A stretch of 64,000 bases of DNA from Ignelater luminosus (Eukaryota; Arthropoda; Insecta; Coleoptera; Elateridae). The notes beneath the pieces are model-generated. The model had not been told where the DNA came from, made no database searches, and saw only the letters and a program-made list of their open reading frames with translations. Below are positions 46,054 through 57,739 of this stretch, piece by piece; position 1 is the first letter of the stretch, and each line of letters starts with the position of its first letter. The stretch covers positions 468,163 to 532,162 of the forward strand of contig VTPC01090614.1 in the NCBI GenBank assembly GCA_011009095.1. Reading direction: 5' to 3'. The translations under genes and the position numbers were made by a program.

Positions 46054-48351
46054 CAAGCGATATTAAATAATTTATTTCCAACAATTAAAAATAATCCAAA
46101 AGAGTTTAGTATTTCAAGATTTACTGCACAAAATAACTAATTAAAATACTAATACTTCTTTTTTTTGCTTTTGTTGCATAAAAAGCTATTTTGTAATACT
46201 GTTAACTTAGAAAAGATAAACCATGGTTTACTCGTCTATTTTATACTTAATTTAAAACGCATAATATTATTATATTTATGCTCATAGAATTATAAAAACA
46301 TTAAAGACGGTTGGTAATGCTAAACATTTAAAGCGTCCGGTAAACGTGACCTTTCCAAACATCGTCCCAAAATGTCAACTAAATTAATTTGCATGAATAG
46401 GCACAAGATTTTTGGTACTGTCCCCTTCAATTTGTAGAACCATTTACTAATTAGAAAAGTTTGAATGTTGTGAACCCTTAATTCACTGACCAACATGTAA
46501 CAAGAACTACAGGGAAATGTTTGCGAAAGTGCCTTATGGCCATTAGTTCAATTATTATGAGAGGCCTATTGTTTGTCTATCCGAAAATAGCAGTTTAACT
46601 TTAAATCTACTAACGGTTAGAAAAAGGAAATTGTGGAAAAATAAAAAGCTGCATTTTGCAGTAAAAAGGGTATTATAAAGCAATTTGCTTCGTAAACTTA
46701 GAAAACAGTCGCAGGTGCTTTAATACAACGAAGTTTGTTTAGTAGATATCTCAATTCTCAGAAAATTGGTTTTGTTGTCACTGCCGTGATGTAGTAGCAC
46801 ATTAAAAACCTAAAATTAAAAAAAACGAATCAGTTTTACAAACGAAAAACCAGTTTATATAATGTGGATTTTCTCTAATTTCGCTGTGTGTTTTAGCGAC
46901 TGACACAAGAGTTAAATTGATGATGGAATAATAGAAAACAAAACTAAAATCAGATTTTAATTACAGACAGGAGTAAGAACATGAAATATTAAAATTTGTT
47001 TCATCTCACTTTTCTAGTTTAATTATCGTATAAATCCTTTTTGAGGTTACCGGAGGAGGAAACGGTATATTAGAAAACCGCAATAAAGGAGATGGGCATA
47101 AAACAAATCAATAGGTTTTAACGAGCCATTTGTTAGGGCTCGTGTGAGTCGCTAAACGATTCGAACAGGGTTTTCCAATGAGGATTTCCAAGCTTTTGCG
47201 ATTTTATAGCTTTCTGAGCATAAAATTTCTATTCGATATTATGGAGAAAAATGAAACGAGGGGGCTAGTTACTGTATCCACTTCGTGTCTGTAAATTTTG
47301 TACTTGCTGATTCGCATATAAAATATTATTCAGTTTTGAAAACTGAGAAAAAAAATAACTTTTCACTCTGGGACACTGTGATTAACACAGAAATCGAAAT
47401 ATACGTTCTGGAAATTAACTCGGTTCGTAGCATCCGACTTTGAGGATTTCATTATTTACTGTTTCTCTCCTCATTTTCAGAGTTTCATTTAATTTGCAAG
47501 ACCCTGGTTTTTCTGTTTTCTTTGTAAGATTTACTATGTATATGCAGAAAAATACCATCATTATTAGGACGCTCATAGAGAAAGTTGCTTCTTTGTTACT
47601 CTGTGTAACAAAGAGTAATTCGTGTAGAGTTAATCAGTATTTCAGTGTAAGCATTTTTGTTTTGGAAAAATGAATTATTGTCGAAAAATCAATATTAAGA
47701 AAGTTTACCATTTATGAAGTAATTTTTCACACTTTTTTCATAGAGCATAAAAGAAAATGAGAAATGATCAACAATTTAGTTTGATTTGAGCTGTACACTT
47801 CATTTCAAAAATTTACTCTTACACATTTTATCATTTAGGAATTAAATTGCTGTTAAATTGTTTACCTAGCCACATTTTGTAAACATTCGTTGAAATCTTG
47901 TCTGCACTGCTTATTTCCAGTATTGTATAAGATTTATTTACCTTACGGTATTAGAAATAGGCTGTTTGTTTGGAAGGGAAATTTTATGAAACGTTTTATC
48001 GGTCCCTTGTGAATCCGTTGGTAGTCATTGATTTTCAAAATAAATCTCTGCTTTTTACGTTTTGCTTTTATGTTGTATCATGTAACTTGAGAGGATTTGT
48101 TTTTATTTCCATATATTCCGGACAAGAAATGTTCTAATGTGTGTATTTGTATTTGTTCCCTAGCTATTCCTGTTAGTATTATGTGAAGAGTTCCATAGCT
48201 TTTCCACAAATGGAAATAAAATTTTTATTGGGGTTACGCGATACGCGTACAATCATTGTTGCCTTGCTTTTGGTTAAGGCGGCCTAACTATTGTTGCTGC
48301 CAAGATATTGTAAATTCTCAAAAACTTCCCACATAAAGAGGGAGAGACAAG
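46054..48351. other. AT-rich sequence without recognisable gene
   Basis: 2.3 kb with no motif-bearing frame. A 77-codon frame at 47440-47673 is hydrophobic and not recognised. Confidence 0.5.
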
Positions 48352-49134
48352 ATGGCTATAGATAAAATAATATTTAACCCCTATTACGAAATTCTAAAGT
48401 TAATGGATCTGAATGGTCTCCATTGCGTATGTGCTCAAGTAAAAACCCTAGCATGTACCGAGCACAGGACCAAGGCAACGCAAAACAGCCTATTTGTGCC
48501 TAATGTACCAAGCCAATCAAAAACCTTTTCTCATCTAGATGAGACAAACATCGACGTGACCATGACTACAGAAAATATAATTTAGTTAATTAATCGGTGG
48601 AGAGTGCTGAAGAGAGAGACCACACTATCAGTAATAACCACTTAATCACTTTCGAGGTACCAGATGACTTTTCGTGCAGCAATCGTGAATACCAAACGAT
48701 ATGCACTTAAAAGTGTGGACTGGCCTAAATTAACTGAATAGTTAGAACAAGAATTGAGAACCCACCAACAGTAACTTAATAATTTCAGACGAACGAATAC
48801 AAACCGTCTAGTGCAATTAGTCCAGAACATGATAACAATCACACAATTTCGATCAAAAGGAATGTGAGTCGAAACCCGGTCCCGTGGTGGACACGAGAAC
48901 TCACGGAATTTCAAAATCGGCTCCAACAAAATCATTGTAGGGCATATTAAAAAAACCAATGAAAAAGACCTCAGAGAAGCTTAGCAGCGTAGTACAAACA
49001 GCAATTTCGCACATGGATGATATCAGAACCACTCGAGAGATTATGAAACGCCCTCATCATCATTCGGCTAGGTGATTATCCATTTCAATAATTGATAATC
49101 GACAACAAGACAATTGCAACAATCCAAAAAGTTA
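48352..49134 (+). mobile_element. R1/Jockey-type LINE ORF2: endonuclease end and linker
   Basis: The frame from 48352 ends with SHLDETNIDVTMTTENI (48531-48580), the endonuclease block usually written S-N-I-D-V-T-L. NRWRVLKRETTLS follows (48595-48635), then LITFEVPDDF (near 48645). The linker motif PWWTRELTEF at about 48888-48917 is typical of R1/LOA-like elements just ahead of the RT. Stops appear after ENII and in the linker. The endonuclease nicks target DNA for reverse transcription. The RT continues beyond the array at 50070. Confidence 0.7.
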
Positions 49135-50030
49135 AACGAATCGAACTAATAAAAAAGTCGAAATAATCAAAATAGTCGAAATAATGGAAACAGTAGAAAA
49201 AGTCGAAATAGTCAAAATATTCACAATAGTCGAAATAGTCGAAATATTCACAATAGTCGAAATAATTAAAATAGTCGAAATAATGGAAACAGTAGAAAAA
49301 GTTGAAATATCCGAAATAGTTGAAATTATCAAAATAGTTGAAATTATCAAAATAGTTGAAATTATCAAAATAGTCGGAATAATCAAAATGGTCGAAAAAG
49401 TCGGAATAGTAGAAATAATCGAACTAGCTGAAAAAGTCAAAATAACGAAAATAGTCAAAATAGTCAAGATAATCGAAATAATCGGAATAGCTGGAATACT
49501 TCAACTATTCCAAATAATCGAGAAAAATTAAAATAATTGAAATAGTCAAAACAGTCAAAGTAACCAAACTTGTTGAAAACTTCGAAGTAATGGAAATTGT
49601 TGAGATAGTCGACATTGTCAAGAAAGTCGAAATAGTCAAAATAATCAAAGTAGTTCAAATTATTTAAGTAGTCCAGCTAATCCAATTAATGAAAATATTA
49701 AAATTATCGAAATAGTCAAAATTATCAAAAAAAGTCGAAATAGAAATAGTCGAAATAACCAAAATAATCCAAATAGTCGAGATAATCGAACTAATCTATT
49801 AAGTCCAACTAATCAAAATGTCGAAATAATCCAAATAATTGGAAAGATCGAAATAGTAAAAATAATCGAGATAGTCGACATAGTCGACATAGTCTAGATA
49901 ATTGAACTAATCAAAAAAGTCGAAATAATTGAAATTGTCGAAATTGTAATAGAAATATTTGAGATAATAATGAAACTAATAATGGAAATAATTCAAAAAT
50001 AATAGAAATAATTGATTTGTAAAATGATAA
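49135..50030 (+). repeat. A-rich 9-bp minisatellite inside the LINE
   Basis: About 100 units of AATAGTCGA/AATAATCAA/AATAGTCAA over ~900 bp. A 99-bp higher-order repeat (11 units) is visible: ATGGAAACAGTAGAAAAAGT at 49184 recurs at 49283. The plus-strand open frame 49184-49531 reads (I/V)-(V/I)-E/K triplets and is a by-product. The array lies between the linker and RT parts of the LINE. Confidence 0.92.
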
Positions 50031-50069
50031 TTAATCATACTTTCAATTAATCCGTTACTTTCCGATTAA

Positions 50070-50470
50070 TGGAATTGTGGATGGATAGATTCCCTAGGCA
50101 CACAATAATAATGCAGAAACCCTTCAACAGGCTTGGCAATCCATAGGAAATGGCTTCCATAATCTCTTTAAAGCCTCCATAGTACAAGCAATATTTCCAA
50201 ACAGATAAGAAAAAAAGAGTCATCAAAGTGCTCCTCAAATTTAAGGACAAGGACTGCACGAATCTGAAATCCTACACATCCATCTGCTTGCTCTCATGTT
50301 TGTGGAAGGTCTTAGAAAAAGTAGTAATAGAAAAAACGATGCAGGATCTTTATCGTCCTCAGCCCCTGTTATTCCCAAACAAGCCAATGTTTGAATTTTA
50401 ACCAAAAGAATGTGGCATAAAAAATTCTTGAGTATACAGTTAGCGAGAAGAATATGCATAGAACAAATTC
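50070..50470 (+). mobile_element. R1/Jockey-type LINE ORF2: start of the reverse transcriptase
   Basis: RVIKVLLKFKDKDCTNLKSY (50215-50274) followed by TSICLLSCLWKVLEKVVIEK (50275-50334) matches the RT entry K-x-x-x-x-x-P-x-x-Y-R-P-I-C-L-L-x-x-L-G-K-V-L-E-K. It continues in the same orientation as 48352-49134. A stop follows EF near 50398. The catalytic palm is absent, so the element is a 5'-middle fragment. Confidence 0.75.
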
Positions 50471-52799
50471 GTTAAATTTGAAATCAGTTGTTTGTTTGCA
50501 CGACATAGAAATTTATTGTGTATCCAATGTGGGGATAAGACTAGAACCTAATGCAAATTACCCAGGATTACCCATATTACTTCTAGCAAATCTAGAGCAT
50601 TTTCTGTTCTTGTGACGTTATTTTTAGGTTAAGTTTATCAAATGCTATATTATTGAAATGAGGAAAAATCAGGGTGTGTCATTAAAAAACTTACCAGGAC
50701 GTCATCATTTGAAAACAAAATTGATAAACTTGATTTAATAAATTTGTACTGTACTTTTGCTGTTCACTGTATTTAAATAGCCATTTATTCCATAAAAGTT
50801 GTCTATAGAAGGAATAACACATTCGTGATAAAGATCGAAATATGTATTCACAATGATTTTGTCAATCTTATTACGAATATATGGCGATACTCATTTTAGT
50901 TTGAATGGAGACTTATTATGGGTTCTTTTCAAGCGTATATCTTCTATTATCGTTATGCATGCTATATGGCAAGCAGTGGACTCAAAATAATCTTGTTTTT
51001 ATTAAAGCAATTTTCTTTGTTGATAGAAGAAAATAAAAATAAATCAGGAAAAAGTTGCTGAAAAAATGACGAATTTTTAAACGAATCGGAATACATGAAG
51101 TATTTGGGAACTTTATGTAACTTAACCGACAGCCGAAATAAAAGCTTGCCCGACCATTGAAAATAAATCTAAAATTGTAAAAAAAATTCCATTTAACCTA
51201 CTACTGTTTTGTGAAAAATTATTGACGAACACATAGAACAAAAGAGAAACGTTAACAAAAAGTGAGGCGCAAACTGAGAGAATATCCGAAACGTACCCGG
51301 AAATCTTAAGAAGTACATAATAAATTATATCCGGTTTATAAAATATAAAACATTTTAATTATTCTCCGGGGTATTATTAATCTAATTAGAGAAGTTACTA
51401 AAACACATATGTGATAAAATTTAGCGATTATTATGATAATAAACATTAAAAATGGAACACCCTTAATACCACACCCAAAATTATATTATTTCATATTTGC
51501 ATGTTTATAAAAGTATTTGAATTGTATGCCTGCAAAGAGAAAAACTTTCTTGTGTTATTCATTTTTAAACAGCATAATTGAAAGCTGACTCTCAACATTT
51601 TTTGTGCTTTCAAACATTAGCTGTTTTTGACCTTTTTACGTTAATTTCTTCTATTAATGAAGTAATAGTTTTAATAACACAGAGCGATCAAAAAGAAATT
51701 GTGTCGAGGTCGCTTTTCAATTAAGGAACTTACGTCGACGCTATAAACATATTTTAATGAATGACGGTATTAGTTGTCACATTTTATGGTTACTTGCCTT
51801 AAGTCGACAAGGTACAGTCGATTTAAATTGAACACGCTGTGCGTGCTATACCCAGCATTCTGGGAATTGTAAAATAAACGCAATTCTAGAAACTGTAATG
51901 TTGTATGTTTAACACATTAAACATTAACTGTCTGTGTCTCGTAGATAAACACATGCAATAATGTATTTGACCACCTTTAACTATAGTAATGTTAAATGTA
52001 ACATTTTTGAATATTTACTGCAAATATAAACATTTGATTATTTGATAATAATTTGTAGTAACTTAAGATGCAAATATTATCTGAATATTTTTATGCAACA
52101 CATTCCAAAATTTCAATGCTTTTAGTCACAAAATTAGACAAAGAGAAATTAACGTTAGTGAGATAAAGTAAGAATCAACTATAGCTGTATATATTCAGAT
52201 ATGCGATTCGTCAGGAGTTAAAACAAGTGATTACATTAATTTGACATTTGTTGTTAAACTTGTCTTATATTTTAGTAGTTTTTAATTTTATAATTTTATA
52301 TTCCACAAGTTTGTATTTTTAATTGAAGGAAGCATTAGTTGTGAATTAACTATAACTTCAAATTAAGGCATGCGCCTATTTTACGTATCATTCAGTGAAG
52401 CGAGTATAAATCAACATTGGTTGATAAATAATTAAATTATAAATTAAACTCTTGATTAAATATAAATGATTTCTTATTATTAACTACACATGCAATAGAT
52501 AATTTATCAAGAAATTTTGACAATTATTTAACAAAGTAGCAGATTGTTTTAATCTTTTTTTTGTCCAATCAAAAACCATCTATAGTTCACAGCTGTAGTT
52601 GATCTTTACATAGTTTCCTAATGTTAATATTCGTTACAACGAATGCTTTTGAGCGCACAGAAACTACATTTATGTAAAAGTTTGGAATGCGTTACACGGT
52701 CCATAAACATGAATGCTTAGAAAATTCAGCTCAATAATAAAATAGACATTGATGAAAACTGTTTATTTGTCAATTTAAATGAATAACCTGCCTACTCAA
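50471..52799. other. AT-rich sequence; solo MITE end at ~51677
   Basis: A solo TIR (ACACAGAGCGATCAAAAAG from ~51677) of the 35284 MITE family is present without a partner end. GTCGATTTAAATTGAACAC at ~51816 recurs at ~54999 with ~30 bp of flanking similarity. Otherwise nothing is recognisable. Confidence 0.45.
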
Positions 52800-53167
52800 G
52801 CACTATCAAAACTCCAGTTCTTTGTATTTCGACCTTTTAAGGTTATCACCTTCTTTAGCAATCTCTCCTGCTGTGGTACTAGTTGCACCTATGTAAGAAG
52901 TTGCACTGTATTACTACAGGTTATGTCTTTGCCATCACTTTAAGGGACCAAAATTATTGCATCCGCCCTCTTTTCGTCACTTCGAAAGGCTCTAGGAGGT
53001 TCTAAAATTGCGAAGCATTCTGCCGTTACCGGCGCCTGTTTAATTACGTCGTTCATCATTTCATGGCAAGACCTTTTTTTGTGTAAACATTGACAAACCC
53101 ACTTATGCCATTCCCTTTGCTTAACTGCTGATATGGATAAAACATCACTTTCTGAAAGTGTATGCAA
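52800..53167 (-). mobile_element. C-terminal tail domain of a LINE-type ORF2
   Basis: The minus strand reads NDVIKQAPVTAECFAILEPP, then FRSDEKRADAIILVP (53005-52945), DGKDIT, and in another frame ATSYIGATSTTAGEIAKEGD. This matches, in my recollection, a conserved domain at the end of some invertebrate reverse-transcriptase proteins, of the form I-L-E-P-x-G-x-x-R-x-D-G-K-R-P-D-G-x-T-L-V-P-W...W-D-x-T. The W after P is a stop here, with a frameshift further on. No RT core lies next to it. Confidence 0.6.
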
Positions 53168-55780
53168 AGAGAGGTAACGTCACGAATTCCTAAACATCCA
53201 GAAATAACGGGAGGGTTATGTCGGGACTATTACTACCAGAGTACTAAAGAAACTTACAGTTCTTCATGTTTAAACACCATACAAAAACAAGCACATTGAA
53301 AGAAAATTTAATGCCTTTTTATAAAATCTTACGTAACTTGATCGCAACCGTACAATTTTTCAAAATGGCTTCCAAAGTAGAAAATGTAAAATTTCTCAGA
53401 TTATGATAAATTTTATTTGTTTTAAACTCACCTTACAGTACTCTATACAATGTATATATGTAATTTTACCATTTAAAAGGGAATTATGGAAAAAAGGCTG
53501 CGTTTGGAAGTTACTAGGACTCTTCTGAGATGATACATAAAAATATGAAGTAAGCCGTCGAAGAAGTGATTTTAAATGTTTAAATAATAAATAGGTCCAG
53601 TGGTAATCAGACGAGTCCTAGGTTATTATTTTTATAAATTGCGCTATAGAAGAACGAGCTGTTCGAAATCGGGCAACACCCGAATTCGGCTCACTATATC
53701 TCAAGAACTCATGATATTTGGGTATGTTGATTTAATTATAATTTTGCATTTTTCGTGGCTCCCCCTGACGGCGAAAAGCGAATCAGTTTTCTCCGACCAA
53801 TGTGTGCAGTATTAAGTCTTTAGGGACCACCTGATGATCTACCACATCCATACTTTATCAAATCCTGGCCCATATCAGTAGTCAGCCAGCGTTTCCTATC
53901 TTTCCACATTTCGCCGCTAAATGTCACGGCAAAATGACTAAAATTCAACTTGGGATTTTGTTTACTATATAACGATGGGAGATAAGCAAATCGTGTTTGC
54001 GGATTTGTAAATAGGAGACCATCCCACATTTTTTGACACATAATAGCTTTCCAGCGAAAAACAAAAAACAGTCACTAATAATGATCATTCCCGGAAATTG
54101 GCTAAATATACCAAAACATTCAACGATCACCACAATATTTTGTTTTTTCATTTTCTAAAATTTTAACTAAGCACCGCCCACGCTTCAGGCACAGACTTCA
54201 AATGCCGCCGCTCCCAACATCAACATAAGATCAATTCGCCTTCAAAACCGGACGCGACCACAACACCACCAATGCTGCCAAGGCCCTTCTCACGCTGCTG
54301 TACTTTAAGTCTAAAACTAGGTCCAATCTGCCTTTCCATCCACTAACGGCTGGCCCAGTGTCAATTTACGTGAACAATGTACGTTATCGGTCTCGCTATG
54401 CAGTTAATCACTTCCGACGTATGAAGAAGCACCCTGGCGCTTAAAACATTGACATTTATCCAGATAAGTGCTTAACACTTTTTTATCTCGGGAACGATAA
54501 ATGCTACCGAGATAAAACTTGGCTAGGTGAAGGTATGAAATAAATTCTTTCAAACAAAAAGTATTATGGGCGATGGTGTTTGGTTTTTTTAACATTTTCT
54601 ACAACTAACTTTGGTTGTTGGCTGTGGACAATTGAAAACTTTTTAGAGATCTTGGCACCGAAAACATTTCTTTATTTACATTTAGCATCTTCATGATATC
54701 GGCACTGGTAGATCGAGGACTCTCCGACGATCGCGACACCGGCATTCATTGATTGTTTTTCTCAGAGATTTGTATGTAAGATAGGGCTTTGACTATTATA
54801 AATGATTTGCCTCGAAGTATAAAATTAACCAACCAACATCGATTTTTTTTGCTTTCTCTTTGACAAATGTGTACGGAAATGGGAGTTTCTAAAATATACA
54901 ACAAACTTTAGCCTGACCATCAAAAAGGAAAGACCTGAAATAAAACGATTTTGTCCAAAGGCTAAAATCTACCAAATGCTTTAGTCGTCAAGGCTTTGTC
55001 GATTTAAATTGAACACACGGTGCGTGCTAGACCAAGCAACCAGCTCTGCAAGCACGGTGTATAGAGAGTAGACCACCACGACGGAGTCAAGTACCGACCA
55101 CTTAAGTTGCGCATTTGTTTTTGTATTTCAAACCGTTACAGATATCGGAGAAAACAATTGATGAAAAAACAATTACAGTACACACCGCACTGCGCGAATA
55201 AATTGAATGTGTTTTTCTGACCTATCTTAAATCTTATTATCATAATTATCGAATTCTGATTTATTATGCTTTCCATTTATTAAAACTTCTCAGAGAACGT
55301 AGCAAAAATCTAAAGAAAACAAAGTTTATAATTAAGTTGACGTCGCTAATATTGAAAATTCAATTTACAGAATATGAATATTTATGTTATTGTACTTTTA
55401 TTTAGATAGGGACAATTCACTCTTTTAAATATTCATTCATTTTACGAAAAATGGAGCTACACGAGTGATCTATTAGCATATCTTTTTTATTTTTCTTTCA
55501 GTAACTTGTAAAATAAACATATCAATCAAGTACAATTTAATGTGTGCAGTGAAAATAACTTTTTTGGATTATTTTATGTGTTTCTCTTGTAAAAACGATT
55601 GATGTGTTGATTTAGAATGTATCAATTAATGTGCTGGGGATGTATGGTATAAATGAAACATGTTTGACATTTAAAGTGTTGATTTTAACACCTTTCTGTT
55701 ATTATTTTCCTGAATAATATTAAATAAGTAAATAATAAAAAATATCAAAGTAATTTAAATTATAGCTTTTCCTGGCTTAG
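53168..55780. other. Sequence without recognisable gene
   Basis: Contains a 73-codon minus frame (54041-53820) of protein-like composition that I do not recognise. An 11-bp perfect inverted repeat lies at 54481-54517. The 54999 copy of a ~50-bp repeat is shared with 51816. Confidence 0.4.
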
Positions 55781-56557
55781 CTCAGATGCTTTGCAATCTT
55801 ATGGCAAGCTTGTGTAGCAAATCCGGAAGCATGTATCAAGCTTGAAATGAGCTTATTTGCTAAGCTTGCGTCAAGTTTATTTTACTAGATTCCAATAGGT
55901 TACACGCGTCAAGCTTGCAAGTGTATATCAAATTTGATCCAAGTACGAATTAAGTTTACAACAAGCTTAAAATTAACTAAAAATCTTTAAGCTTAATGTA
56001 AGTTTTTACTTGAAAACTAGGTAATTTTAAAATGTGGCAATTGCAGGAATTCATTTTGTGTTTAATTGCAGCTCTGATGCATATTTCTACTCACATCTGT
56101 TGAGAAATCAAGAAGAATAATAACTGTTTTACTAAGCAAAAAACAATCTTAAAAGCTCTTATCTTTTATTTTCTTTCTTGACGCAGGAATAACAAAAAGA
56201 TGCAGTTTTTTCAAAATAAAGATCACTTATTGAAAACTGTTTTTAGGTTAAAATCTTCACTTTGAACGCAAGACGGTAATAGTACGTAAATGATATATCG
56301 GAGTAAACGCAGGCGTGATTGCAGCTCTAGCTGAGGTGCTGCAACTCGCATAAGGTGAACTACGGAGCCTCTAAACTACAAGTTTGTATCAAGCTCCTTA
56401 TACACTTGCACAAGTAAAGTAAACCAAGCGAACGAGTTGTCGCTTAAATGTCAACTTTGTAACAAGTTTGCTGCACACTTACCAAATGAGGTAAGCCAAA
56501 AAAAAAGCGTATATTAATCTAAAAGCAAGCTTGATGCAAGACTGCATGCTATCTGGG
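55781..56557. mobile_element. MITE with TGCTATCTGGG terminus, second copy
   Basis: Ends TGCTATCTGGG (56547-56557), the inverse of the left terminus of the 43815 copy. Its own left end, CTCAGATGCT (55781), is a decayed form. AAGCTTG/CAAGCTT motifs recur near both ends. 777 bp, no coding capacity. Confidence 0.7.
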
Positions 56558-56734
56558 AATTGGTATCTAATTTGGTAGTACAATTACAATTATCACCATC
56601 GCAAAAGGCAATAATGGTGGCTAGAAAATTAGTGAATAAGATTTTAAAAAAGAGACTTTTAGTGGAAATGAATACAAACAGTGAATTTCCAAGAGAGAAA
56701 ATGCTACGATCTGCGATTTCTGCTCAGACTCTAG

Positions 56735-57690
56735 GTGGCTCCCGGTCAGACTTCGTCCTCCATTAACCTTCTTAAAAAAGTTAAATGTCACTACGGCTTG
56801 GGTTACGCCCTCGTATGGACCCCTGTTCTGATTTTCCCTTTAGCAATCCTCTTAATAGAACTAAATGCCACTACGGTTTGTACTACGCCCTTGCACAGGC
56901 CCCTGATTTGACTTTGCCCTCGGTTACTCTACTTAAGCAAGCTAACTGTCACTACAGATTTAGCTACCTTGTCGCACGGGCTACTTTCGGTGGTCCCCCG
57001 TCAGACTTTACCCTCAATTAACCTTCTTAACGGATTTATATATCACTACGGCTTAAAGTACACCCTCTCGCGGGCCGCTCCCTGATCTGGCATTACCCTG
57101 TATTACTCTACTTAAGAGAGTTGGACACCTTTGGTGGCTCACGGTTTAACTTTGCCTTTTATTAACCTTCTTAACAGAACTAAATGTTACTAAGTTTCTG
57201 ATTACACCCTCGTGCAGGCTCTCCCTGCTTTGGCTTCATCCTCCATTACTCTGCTTAAGAGATCTGAACGTCACTACCTCTCGGACTACTCCCTCGCGAG
57301 GGCCGCTTTCTGGTCTGGTTCCGCCCTCACTTATTCTACTTAAGGGAGCTAAGTGTCACTACAGCTCGGTCTGTGCCTTCGCACGGACCGCTCCCTGATC
57401 TGGTTTTGCCCTCGATTGCTCTACTTAAGAGAGTTAAATGTTACTAAGGCTCCGACTATGCCTTTGGTCAAGCTTTGCCCTTTATTAACTTTCTTAAGAA
57501 AGTTAAATGTCACTACGGCTTGAACTACACCATTGCCTGGGACAGTCCCTGGTCTGGCTTCGCCCTCCATTACTCTACTTAAGAGACCTAAATGTCACTA
57601 CGGCTCCGGCTACGCCCTTGCGCGTGCCACCGTTGGTGACCCCCGGTCAAGCTTTACCTTTTATTAACTCAGAGTTAAGTGTCAATACGG
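56735..57690 (+). repeat. ~85-bp satellite array
   Basis: TCACTACGG-type anchors at 56788, 56868, 56949, 57043, 57187, 57271, 57356, 57441, 57510, 57595 and 57682 give spacings mostly of 80-87 bp (range 69-94, one 144). The unit contains TTAACCTTCTTAAGAGAGTT-AAATG, then a C-rich GGC-C-GG-TA-GCCCT and GGTGGCTC-CGGTC. It is the same family as 8650-8885 and shares half its unit with the 26 kb array. Confidence 0.85.
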
Positions 57691-57739
57691 TTTGGTGTGC
57701 TGTACCCAACAGGAAGAACCCTCTGTATTGTGGCGAAGC

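Noticed and set aside
49184-49531. 115-codon frame of I/V/E/K triplets
   Set aside because: Entirely explained by the 9-bp repeat, which keeps a frame open; the opposite strand is open for the same reason.
53820-54041. 73-codon minus-strand frame of protein-like composition
   Set aside because: Looks better than chance but has no recognised motif and ends without splice signals; not enough to call.
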